DNA of 42,664 bases. Source: Bacteroidota bacterium. Lineage in GTDB: Bacteria > Bacteroidota > Bacteroidia > Flavobacteriales_F > PHOS-HE28. This document shows positions 25,062-31,785 of the stretch, one piece after another. The DNA lies in the NCBI GenBank assembly GCA_018266685.1, contig JAFDZY010000482.1, positions 1 to 42,664 on the forward strand, in the 5' to 3' direction. Each line of letters starts with the position of its first letter. Position 1 is the stretch's first letter. The translations under genes and the position numbers were made by a program. The notes under the pieces were generated by a model. That model saw nothing but the letters and a program-made list of their open reading frames with translations. It had not been told where the DNA came from and ran no database searches.

Positions 25062-25850
25062 TTAGCCACGCAGCACCAGCAACGGCACGTTGGTGTGCAA
25101 GGCCATGCGCTTTGAAGTGCTACCGTTGAACAGGCGGTGCCAAAAGCTGCGTTGGCGCCGCACCACGGCCACGAGGTCCGCTCCTTCTTCCGCCACAAGG
25201 CGCTCCAACGCAGGCACCACTTCCGCACCAGCCACCGACTTGACCGTGTGGGGCACATTCTTCAGCAGTGCCTTCAGTTTTGCACGCTGGCCCGTAGTGT
25301 CCGCTCCTTGGTCCACGTGGAGCACGGTGAGCGCGGCGCCTGTACGGCGAACAATGTCCAAGAGGGGCTCCAAGCTGTATGCCGTGTCCTCCACGCCATC
25401 GTCAGCAAAAAGAATGCGGTCCAGCTTCACAGGCTGCCATCGGGCGGGAACCGCGATCACCGGCAAGGTGGCAGAGGTTACGGCTGCAGACGTATTGCGG
25501 CCCACCAACCCGTAGTTGCCTTCGCCCTGGGTGCCCATCACCACTAGATCAACCGGCTTTGCATCATCCGCCTCCTCCATGGCGTTGGCAAGCGCGCTGA
25601 AGCTGGAGCGCAAGGCCAAATGCACGGTGCCGGCCTCTTTGCGGAAACGGCGTTCCATGCGCCGCAGCCCGTTGCGCGAAGCCCGCTCCGTATCCTGGCC
25701 GGGGGGCAGCAGCGCATTTCGATAGGCCAGCTTCAGGTACACGTTCAGGAATGTGTATTCCGCATCCTTCGTGCCATACAAGCCCAGCGCAAACTTGGCT
25801 GCGTTGAACGACGCATCACTGAAATCGGAGGGGAGCAGGATGTGCTTCAT
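25062..25850 (-). CDS. Tandem universal stress protein (two UspA domains)
   Basis: 262 residues. The first Usp domain (about 1-140) starts with MKHILLPSDFSDAS and ends with the nucleotide-binding pattern GTQGEGNYGLVGRNTSAAVTSATLPVIAVP, which keeps G-x2-G-x9-(S/T). The second (about 145-262) starts with DRILFADDGVED and ends in NVPLLVLRG, but its glycine loop has decayed to RRQRSFWHRLFNGSTSK. So only the first half is likely to bind ATP, and the second may be structural. It is cytoplasmic. A TACCTTCG box lies 15 bases upstream. It converges on the Calx-beta gene with a gap of 10 bases. Confidence 0.85.
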   Translation of the reverse strand: MKHILLPSDFSDASFNAAKFALGLYGTKDAEYTFLNVYLKLAYRNALLPPGQDTERASRNGLRRMERRFRKEAGTVHLALRSSFSALANAMEEADDAKPVDLVVMGTQGEGNYGLVGRNTSAAVTSATLPVIAVPARWQPVKLDRILFADDGVEDTAYSLEPLLDIVRRTGAALTVLHVDQGADTTGQRAKLKALLKNVPHTVKSVAGAEVVPALERLVAEEGADLVAVVRRQRSFWHRLFNGSTSKRMALHTNVPLLVLRG

Positions 25851-25865
25851 GGTAGGGTATTGAGC

Positions 25866-25873
25866 CGAAGGTA
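25866..25873 (-). promoter_or_regulatory. -7-like box (TACCTTCG) for the universal stress gene
   Basis: TAnnTTTG with one substitution, 15 bases before the ATG at 25850. Same octamer as at aroC and bshC. Confidence 0.5.
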
Positions 25874-25954
25874 GTGTGCCTGTCGGCAGGGGAAAGTGGC
25901 AATTGTCACCTTTCGGGCGGCAGTCGTTGCCCAACTTGCCGGTAAACAAGCACC

Positions 25955-26347
25955 ATGGAAGACAGCAGGGAACAACTCTATGCAGGCCTGGGATACCTGT
26001 TCTACAGCATCGCAGCCAGTGATGGACATGTTGCATCAGCAGAAGCGGCCAAGCTGAAAAGACTTGTCCGCGATCATTGGGCACCACTGGAACGGCGCCA
26101 AGATGATGCAGGCACCGACCTGGCCTACTACATCGAGATCGGGTTTGACCACGCCAACGACAACCGTCTGAGCCCCGACACGGCCTTCCAACGCTTCAAA
26201 GAGGCCCATGCCCGGAACAAAGCGGTTTTCGACGGGAGCACGCAGCACCTGGTTACCCGCACGGCCAAGGCCGTGGCCGATGCCTTTGGTGGGCAGAGCC
26301 AACAAGAACGCAGGATCTTGGAGCAAATGAAGGAAGTGTTCCTGTGA
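25955..26347 (+). CDS. TerB-like helical protein
   Basis: 130 residues, all helical, no signal peptide. The opening LYAGLGYLFYSIAASDGHVASAEAAKL carries the aspartate-containing helix-turn typical of TerB/DjlA N-terminal-like domains (D-G-H-V-x-x-x-E). The rest has charged helices and no other motif. TerB-like proteins are often linked to tellurite or stress responses, but small versions like this are common and mostly untested. It is divergent from the universal stress gene and converges on bshC with a 6-base gap. Confidence 0.65.
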   Translation: MEDSREQLYAGLGYLFYSIAASDGHVASAEAAKLKRLVRDHWAPLERRQDDAGTDLAYYIEIGFDHANDNRLSPDTAFQRFKEAHARNKAVFDGSTQHLVTRTAKAVADAFGGQSQQERRILEQMKEVFL

Positions 26348-26353
26348 ACCGCG

Positions 26354-27934
26354 TTAGCCTGGCAGCACGCTGAAGCAGGGATCCAAGGGGTCCAGTTCCG
26401 CCAGCAGGCGATCAAAGAAGGCCGGGCCTTCGCGGGCATACCACGACATGAAATTTTCCCGGCGCTCCTGCAATCCGCCGCCCGGAAAGAAATGGCCATG
26501 CACGGTGTCCAACTGGTCCAAAGGTTCACGCTGCTGCCGCTTTGCCGCACGCAGCAGCTTCGAGCCCAACGCCTCCAAGCGGCGCAGTGCCTTCTTCTCC
26601 ATGGCTTCCACCGCTGCGGCCAATGTGGGGTCTGCAGCACCAGCCCTTGCGCGCAGTTCAGTGTAGAAAGCCCTTGTGGTCCCCATCTCCTTTTCCAAGG
26701 ATGTGGAAAAAGGCGAATTCTTCCTGGCCAAGCGGACGTACAAATCTTCGAGGGGGGCAAACAAGTCACCTGCGTTTAAGCCGAGTTTCTCCAGGCGTTG
26801 AAGGTCCTTGGCGCCAATGAAAGCTGCGGAGGTGCGCAACATCAGCACGGGCATGGGCACTTGCACCGCTTGGAAAAGCCATTTCAACTGGAACCAATAG
26901 GCCAGTTCGCCGCCGCCGCCCACGTAGGCGATGTTGGGAAGGATGGTCTCCTGGTACACGGGGCGCAACAGTACGTTCGGTGAGAACCGTTCGGGGTGTG
27001 CTTCCAATTCGGCCAGCAGTTCATCGAAGCTGAACGCCGGGCCGCCTTCCAAAACTTGGTACTTCTCCCCTACCCGCTCAATGCGGCCGCGGTGGCCGGG
27101 CCGCAGGTAAAAGAGGTTGATTGGCCTTGCGAAAGCCTGGGTTTTGTAGTGGACCGAGAGCCTTTGGTCCGCGTAGTGCACGGAGCGCTCCGCGATCTGG
27201 TTGAGCAGTTCCTGGCGCATTACCGGGGCGAAGATCTGCTTCAATTGGGGGTCATCGGCATCCAGCACCAACACGCCGAAGCGGCCGAAGAGCGCATCCA
27301 CGAAGCATCGCGTGGCCGTGGCCAGATCATGTTCCGGGCGGTAGCACCGGCGCAGCAGCGCACGCATGGCATCGGCGTGGCTTCCCGGCCCCAGCAGGGA
27401 ATCCACTTGGTCCAGCACGGGTTCAATGCCGTCCAATTTCAAGCGGCCCACGGCACCTGCGGCTTCACCGGGCCACTGTACTTTGGTGCCATTGATGTAT
27501 GCGTGGTCGATCTCTTGCCGGTCATGATCTTCGGTGGCCATCCAGAACACGGGCACCACGGGCCTTTCCGGCGTGGAAAGTTGGCGCGCCAGCCGGACCA
27601 CATTGAGGATCTTGAACGGGACATAGAGCGGACCGGTAAACAAACAGAGCTGGTGGCCGGTGGTCACCGTGAGCGTTTCCGGTTGCCGCAACCGCTCCAC
27701 GTTGGCCCGCACTTCGGGATGGAGCTCCATGCCGGAGTACTGCCGCTGCACAGCCCCGCAAAGCACTTCCCGGGCCCGGACATCAAATCTGCGGGCCTTT
27801 GCGGCCTGGGCCAATCCCGCTGCGTTTGCCTCCCCTTGGAAGAACTCGCGCAGGCGGGGATCGGCGTCCAAATAATCACAGATCAATTCGGTGAACCGTC
27901 CGGTGGCCCGGTACGGAACGGGAATGCGCTCCAT
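26354..27934 (-). CDS. bshC: Bacillithiol synthase BshC (cysteine-adding enzyme)
   Basis: 526 residues, near the family norm of about 530-540. BshC is the proposed last enzyme of bacillithiol synthesis, adding cysteine to glucosaminyl-malate. Signature regions are VTTGHQLCLFTGPLYVPFKI, the nucleotide-binding core; PVFWMATEDHDRQEIDH; and the C-terminal coiled-coil (KEMGTTRAFYTELRARAG, AVEAMEKKALRRLEALG). The start at 27934 (MERIPVPYRATGRF) fits the family, and a TACCTTCG box ends 6 bases before it; the ATG at 27967 would lie upstream of that box. bshA and bshB are not in the window. Confidence 0.93.
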   Translation of the reverse strand: MERIPVPYRATGRFTELICDYLDADPRLREFFQGEANAAGLAQAAKARRFDVRAREVLCGAVQRQYSGMELHPEVRANVERLRQPETLTVTTGHQLCLFTGPLYVPFKILNVVRLARQLSTPERPVVPVFWMATEDHDRQEIDHAYINGTKVQWPGEAAGAVGRLKLDGIEPVLDQVDSLLGPGSHADAMRALLRRCYRPEHDLATATRCFVDALFGRFGVLVLDADDPQLKQIFAPVMRQELLNQIAERSVHYADQRLSVHYKTQAFARPINLFYLRPGHRGRIERVGEKYQVLEGGPAFSFDELLAELEAHPERFSPNVLLRPVYQETILPNIAYVGGGGELAYWFQLKWLFQAVQVPMPVLMLRTSAAFIGAKDLQRLEKLGLNAGDLFAPLEDLYVRLARKNSPFSTSLEKEMGTTRAFYTELRARAGAADPTLAAAVEAMEKKALRRLEALGSKLLRAAKRQQREPLDQLDTVHGHFFPGGGLQERRENFMSWYAREGPAFFDRLLAELDPLDPCFSVLPG

Positions 27935-27940
27935 TGGCTG

Positions 27941-27948
27941 CGAAGGTA
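27941..27948 (-). promoter_or_regulatory. -7-like box (TACCTTCG) for bshC, probably leaderless
   Basis: TAnnTTTG with one substitution, 6 bases before the ATG at 27934. It rules against the upstream in-frame ATG at 27967. Confidence 0.55.
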
Positions 27949-27982
27949 GCAGCCCGGTGCGCGGCATGGCCGCTACAAGCTC

Positions 27983-28115
27983 GTTATACCAATTCGTTTT
28001 TCAAAATTGCCCGATCTATTCATGGTTGCCGCAGGCCTGCTGCCGGAAGGCAGGGTCTCCTGCGGAAGACCGCTGCGGGAGTTTTGCGTGATTATGAATG
28101 ACGAATTGGTGTTAC
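27983..28115. mobile_element. 133-bp MITE-like element with 15-bp terminal inverted repeats
   Basis: The ends GTTATACCAATTCGT (27983-27997) and ACGAATTGGTGTTAC (28101-28115) are reverse complements at 13 of 15 positions. Inside lies the 32-bp hairpin repeat that also occurs at 5175-5206. The element is more AT-rich than its surroundings and has no open reading frame of note. No clear target-site duplication was seen, so mobility is inferred from structure only. It lies between bshC and the papain-like gene. Confidence 0.5.
28050..28081. repeat. 32-bp interspersed hairpin repeat, copy 2
   Basis: Identical over 32 bases to 5175-5206, 23 kb away, and inside the MITE-like element. The same 9-bp stem and 7-base loop are present. 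The flanks of the two copies differ, so the repeat unit is about 32 bases. Confidence 0.75.
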
Positions 28116-28174
28116 GCCTGCGAAACCCGTAATTGGCTGTGCGGACTATTTTTCACCCCCAAACCACCCAAGCC

Positions 28175-29761
28175 ATGCCGATCCGGATGACGCCCGACGA
28201 GGGCTTCGATGAACAGCGCCAAGGCCCACCCTCCAACCGCCCTTCCGGCGGCGGCGGTGGCGGGTTGGGAGGCAGTTTGATCCCCATGCTGCTCGGCTTT
28301 TTGATCAAGCGGCCCAAGCTGTTGCTGATCGCGGCCGTGCTTTTCGGCTTGTATTTCTTCTTTGGGAAAGGCTGTTCCGGCGGTGGGCAGAACATGATCT
28401 CCCAGCTGGCCAACTTCAGCACCGGCGCGGATTTCAACCCGGCACTGTATGACAGCGTGGCCATATTCGAGCCCTTGGCAGACAATACCGAACATCCGCT
28501 CCCGGAGCGGGTTTCGCTGGAGCAATTCGCTCCCACCGCCGGCGACCAAGGGCAGCAAGGCAGCTGCGTGGCCTGGGCCAGTGCCTATGCCGCGCGTACC
28601 ATCGTGCAGGCCGAAGCGACCAAACAAGATCCGAACAGCGCGCGCTTCAGCCCCAGCTTCCTGTACAACCAGATCAAAATCCCCAACAGTGGGTGCCAGG
28701 GCAGCTACATCGAGCGCGCCATGCAGAACATGCAGAACGGCGGCGCGTTGCCCTTCAGCAAATTCGCTTACACGGACCAGGGCTGCGACCGCATGCCCAA
28801 TGCGGAGCAGCTGCAGCAGGCCATGCCCTTCCGCATCAAGGGTTACCAGCGCCTCACCAAGGGCGATACCCAGCAGGATGAAGTGGACATGCTGGCCATG
28901 AAGCAGCAGCTTGCCCAAGGTTCGCCCTGTGTGATCGGCATGATGGTGGGCGGCTCCTTCATGCAAAACATGGAAGGGCGCGAACTCTGGCAACCGGACC
29001 AGAGCGACTACCAGATGGCCGGTTTTGGCGGACATGCCATGTGCGTGATCGGCTACGACGACTACAAATTCGGCGAGGAGGGCGGGTTCCAGTTGCAGAA
29101 CAGCTGGACACCGAACTGGGGAAAGAACGGTAGGGCCTGGGTGCGGTACAGCGACTTTGCGTACTTCTGCAAGGAAGCCTACGCCGTGTACCCGCAAGGG
29201 GAAGGCGTGGACGTGAAGCCTTCGGAGTTCGACATCCGGTTCGGCCTGGCATTGGTGGATGCAAAAGGCAAGGCCAACGGGCAGCACATTGCACTGAAGC
29301 ATGAAGCGGGGCGCGTGTTCCGCACCTCCGCCCCCATCCACAAGGGCGACCGGTTCAAGATTGAAGTGACCAACAACGCCGAGTGCTACACGTATGTGTT
29401 CGGGCTGGAAACGGACGGCACCACCTACGTGCTTTTCCCCTACACACCGAAGCACTCGCCCTATTGCGGCATCACCGGTACCCGCGTGTTTCCGCGGGAC
29501 CAGAGCCTCACGGCTGACCAGGTGGGCAACATGGACGTGATGGCGATTTTGGTGGCCAACCAGCCGCTCGACTACCCCAAGATCAACGAAGCGATGAAGA
29601 CCAACGCGGCACAGGGCCTGGATGCCAAGCTGGCCGCCGTGCTGGGTGAAGAACTGTTGCCCGCTGACGCACCTGCCTATTCCGAAGGAGAGACGTTCGG
29701 GGCAAAGGCGGCAGCGGCTAAAACCGCATTGGCCATTGTGCTGCAAATCGATAAGCGCTGA
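28175..29761 (+). CDS. Membrane-anchored papain-like (C1A) cysteine peptidase with DUF4384-like domain
   Basis: 528 residues. A Gly/Pro-rich N-terminus leads to one or two membrane helices (about 35-66, LIPMLLGFLI and KLLLIAAVLFGLYFFF). The C1 peptidase core (about 110-330) has the catalytic residues C131 (DQGQQGSCVAWASAYAART), H287 (GGHAMCVIGYDD) and N309 (LQNSWTPNWGKNG), with the oxyanion Gln in DQGQQG. The C-terminal part holds a DUF4384-like beta domain (GDRFKIEVTNNAECYTYVFG, TTYVLFPYTPKHSP). The protein probably acts in the periplasm or at the membrane; no propeptide is evident. The ATG at 28175 is preferred over a TTG at 28133. Confidence 0.85.
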   Translation: MPIRMTPDEGFDEQRQGPPSNRPSGGGGGGLGGSLIPMLLGFLIKRPKLLLIAAVLFGLYFFFGKGCSGGGQNMISQLANFSTGADFNPALYDSVAIFEPLADNTEHPLPERVSLEQFAPTAGDQGQQGSCVAWASAYAARTIVQAEATKQDPNSARFSPSFLYNQIKIPNSGCQGSYIERAMQNMQNGGALPFSKFAYTDQGCDRMPNAEQLQQAMPFRIKGYQRLTKGDTQQDEVDMLAMKQQLAQGSPCVIGMMVGGSFMQNMEGRELWQPDQSDYQMAGFGGHAMCVIGYDDYKFGEEGGFQLQNSWTPNWGKNGRAWVRYSDFAYFCKEAYAVYPQGEGVDVKPSEFDIRFGLALVDAKGKANGQHIALKHEAGRVFRTSAPIHKGDRFKIEVTNNAECYTYVFGLETDGTTYVLFPYTPKHSPYCGITGTRVFPRDQSLTADQVGNMDVMAILVANQPLDYPKINEAMKTNAAQGLDAKLAAVLGEELLPADAPAYSEGETFGAKAAAAKTALAIVLQIDKR

Positions 29762-29824
29762 GATAAATCACTCGCGGGGAAATGCCGTCCCGCTACATTG
29801 GTCAGCGTTCAATTTAGCAGACCA

Positions 29825-30313
29825 ATGAAAAAGTCCCTTTACATCCTTGCAGCAGTTATCCTTCTGGCGCAATTCATCCGCCCCTCGAAGGTTGATGAAC
29901 CTGTGGACCCCGCATCGGACCTGATCTCATTGACCAAACCCACTGCGGAAATCGCGGGCCTGCTGCGCGTGGCTTGTTATGATTGCCACAGCGGCCAGCC
30001 GCGCTATCCTTGGTACGCCAACATCACGCCGGTGAACTGGTGGCTGGCGCACCATATCGAGGATGGCCGCAATCACTTCGATGCCACCACTTGGGGCACG
30101 GTACCCGCCTACCAACGCGACCATCAAGCCAAGGATGTAATGGAAATGATGGAGAAGAAAGAGATGCCACTTGAGAGCTACACGTGGACCCATACCGACG
30201 CGCGGCTGAATGATGCGCAACGCCAATTGCTCAGCGACTTCTTCAAGGCAAAGCGGGACGGGTCCTGGGATATTGAAAAGACACGGCGGAAGGCGGCCGG
30301 AGAGATCAAGTAA
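29825..30313 (+). CDS. Periplasmic haem-binding domain protein (c-type CxxCH)
   Basis: 162 residues. An N-terminal hydrophobic helix (about 3-19) acts as signal or anchor. One haem motif, C51-Y-D-C-H55, is followed by SGQPRYPWYANITPVNWWL and the HHIEDGRNHF stretch, the layout of the 'haem-binding domain' family (PF14376-like), common in Bacteroidota next to cytochromes or peroxidases. The distal ligand is not clear. Role in electron transfer is inferred. TACATTGG (29794-29801), a TAnnTTTG variant, lies 23 bases upstream. It converges on rimO with a 9-base gap. Confidence 0.85.
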   Translation: MKKSLYILAAVILLAQFIRPSKVDEPVDPASDLISLTKPTAEIAGLLRVACYDCHSGQPRYPWYANITPVNWWLAHHIEDGRNHFDATTWGTVPAYQRDHQAKDVMEMMEKKEMPLESYTWTHTDARLNDAQRQLLSDFFKAKRDGSWDIEKTRRKAAGEIK

Positions 30314-30322
30314 GTGGACCGA

Positions 30323-31633
30323 TCAAAGGGGCACGGCGTCCAGCTCGTGCTCCCGCGCTTCAGTGATCTGCACCTCAGCAAAGTCGCCGATCCGCAAGTG
30401 CCCTGCGGCAACCGGGATCAGCACATCATTGTCCACTTCGGGTGAATCGTGCTCGGTACGGGCGTAGTAGCGGCCGCCTTCGGCCTTGTCCACCAACACC
30501 TTGAAGGTCTTGCCCACCTTGGCCTGGTTCAGCTCGAAGCTGATGGCGCCCTGAAGCTCCATCACCTCCGTTGCGCGTTGCTGTTTCACCTCGGCGGGTA
30601 CGTCATCGGCCATGGTGAAGGCGTGCGTGTCTTCCTCGTGGCTGTAGGTGAAGCAGCCCAAGCGATCAAAGCGCATGCGTTCGATCCAGCGCAGGCTGTC
30701 CTCGTGGTCTGCCTGCGTTTCGCCGGGGAAGCCCGAAATAAGCGTGGTGCGGATGGCGATGCCGGGCACCTTATCGCGGATGGCGGCCACCAAGGCTTCG
30801 GTTTTCTCCTGCGTGATGCCGCGCCGCATACGCTTCAACATGTTGGTGCTGCCGTGCTGCAGGGGCATGTCCAGGTACTTGCAGATGTTGGGGCGGTCGC
30901 GCATCACGTCCAACACCTCCATGGGAAACCCGCTGGGGAAGGCGTAGTGCAAGCGGATCCAATCGATGCCCTCCACGTCGCTGAGGCGCGTCAACAGCTC
31001 TGCCAGGTTGCGCTTCTTATAGATATCCAGGCCATAGTACGTGAGGTCCTGCGCAATGAGGATGAGTTCCTTGGTGCCGTTGGCCGCAAGCGATCGGGCC
31101 TGTTGTACCAGGTCTTCGATGGGCACGCTCACATGCCCGCCGCGCATCAGCGGGATGGCGCAGAAGGAGCACTTGCGATCGCAGCCCTCGCTGATCTTGA
31201 AGTAGGCGAAGTGCGCGGGCGTGGTGAGGAGCCGCTCCCCCACCAGCTCGTGCTTGTAGTCGGCCTTCAGGGTTTTCAGCAGGCGGGGCAGGTCGCGCGT
31301 GCCGAACCAGGCATCCACCTGCGGGATGCCGTCTTTCAGCTCCGGCGCATAGCGCTGGCTGAGGCATCCGGTGACGTACACCTTCTCCACCAAACCCTTG
31401 TCCTTGGCATCGGCGTAGGCCAGGATGGTGTCGATGCTTTCCTGCTTTGCATTTTCGATGAAGCCGCAGGTATTGATCACCACCACGTTGTGGTCGCCGC
31501 CTTTGCCTTCGTGCTCCACGGCAATGTTGTTGGCCCGGAGTTGCGCCATCAGCACTTCGCTGTCCACCACGTTCTTGGAGCAGCCCAAGGTGACCACGTT
31601 GACCTTGGTGGGGCGGAGTGTTTTGGCTTTCAT
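30323..31633 (-). CDS. rimO: Ribosomal protein uS12 methylthiotransferase RimO
   Basis: 436 residues, typical for the family. This radical-SAM enzyme adds a methylthio group to Asp89 of ribosomal protein uS12. The N-terminal domain holds C18 in VVTLGCSKN, and the cysteines in NTCGFIENAKQ and VTGCLSQRY complete its auxiliary 4Fe-4S cluster. The radical SAM cluster is in CDRKCSFCAIP (CxxxCxxC). A C-terminal TRAM domain (about 370-436) ends the protein. MiaB is excluded by the family-specific stretches. The start at 31633 is supported by a TACCTTTG box 11 bases upstream; the ATG at 31672 lies upstream of it. Confidence 0.95.
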   Translation of the reverse strand: MKAKTLRPTKVNVVTLGCSKNVVDSEVLMAQLRANNIAVEHEGKGGDHNVVVINTCGFIENAKQESIDTILAYADAKDKGLVEKVYVTGCLSQRYAPELKDGIPQVDAWFGTRDLPRLLKTLKADYKHELVGERLLTTPAHFAYFKISEGCDRKCSFCAIPLMRGGHVSVPIEDLVQQARSLAANGTKELILIAQDLTYYGLDIYKKRNLAELLTRLSDVEGIDWIRLHYAFPSGFPMEVLDVMRDRPNICKYLDMPLQHGSTNMLKRMRRGITQEKTEALVAAIRDKVPGIAIRTTLISGFPGETQADHEDSLRWIERMRFDRLGCFTYSHEEDTHAFTMADDVPAEVKQQRATEVMELQGAISFELNQAKVGKTFKVLVDKAEGGRYYARTEHDSPEVDNDVLIPVAAGHLRIGDFAEVQITEAREHELDAVPL

Positions 31634-31644
31634 GGAAAAGGCCG

Positions 31645-31652
31645 CAAAGGTA
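31645..31652 (-). promoter_or_regulatory. -7 box (TACCTTTG) for rimO
   Basis: An exact TAnnTTTG match 11 bases before the ATG at 31633. Confidence 0.6.
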
Positions 31653-31785
31653 TTCCACCCTTCGGGCGCCACTACTTCCGTGCTTCTGACAGTCCAACAG
31701 GATGAACCTGATTTTCAGGCGAACCCTTCAATTTGATCGGCCAACACGTAACAATAATGGGCCTAACCGCGATTAACGGCGCGGC

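Noticed and set aside
28112..29746. 544-codon open frame antisense to the papain-like gene
   Set aside because: The translation is low in family-like motifs, and it exactly mirrors a gene with a complete catalytic triad; high third-position GC produces such antisense frames.
30449..31705. 418-codon open frame antisense to rimO
   Set aside because: rimO is fully supported by its cysteine motifs; the antisense translation has no recognisable domain.
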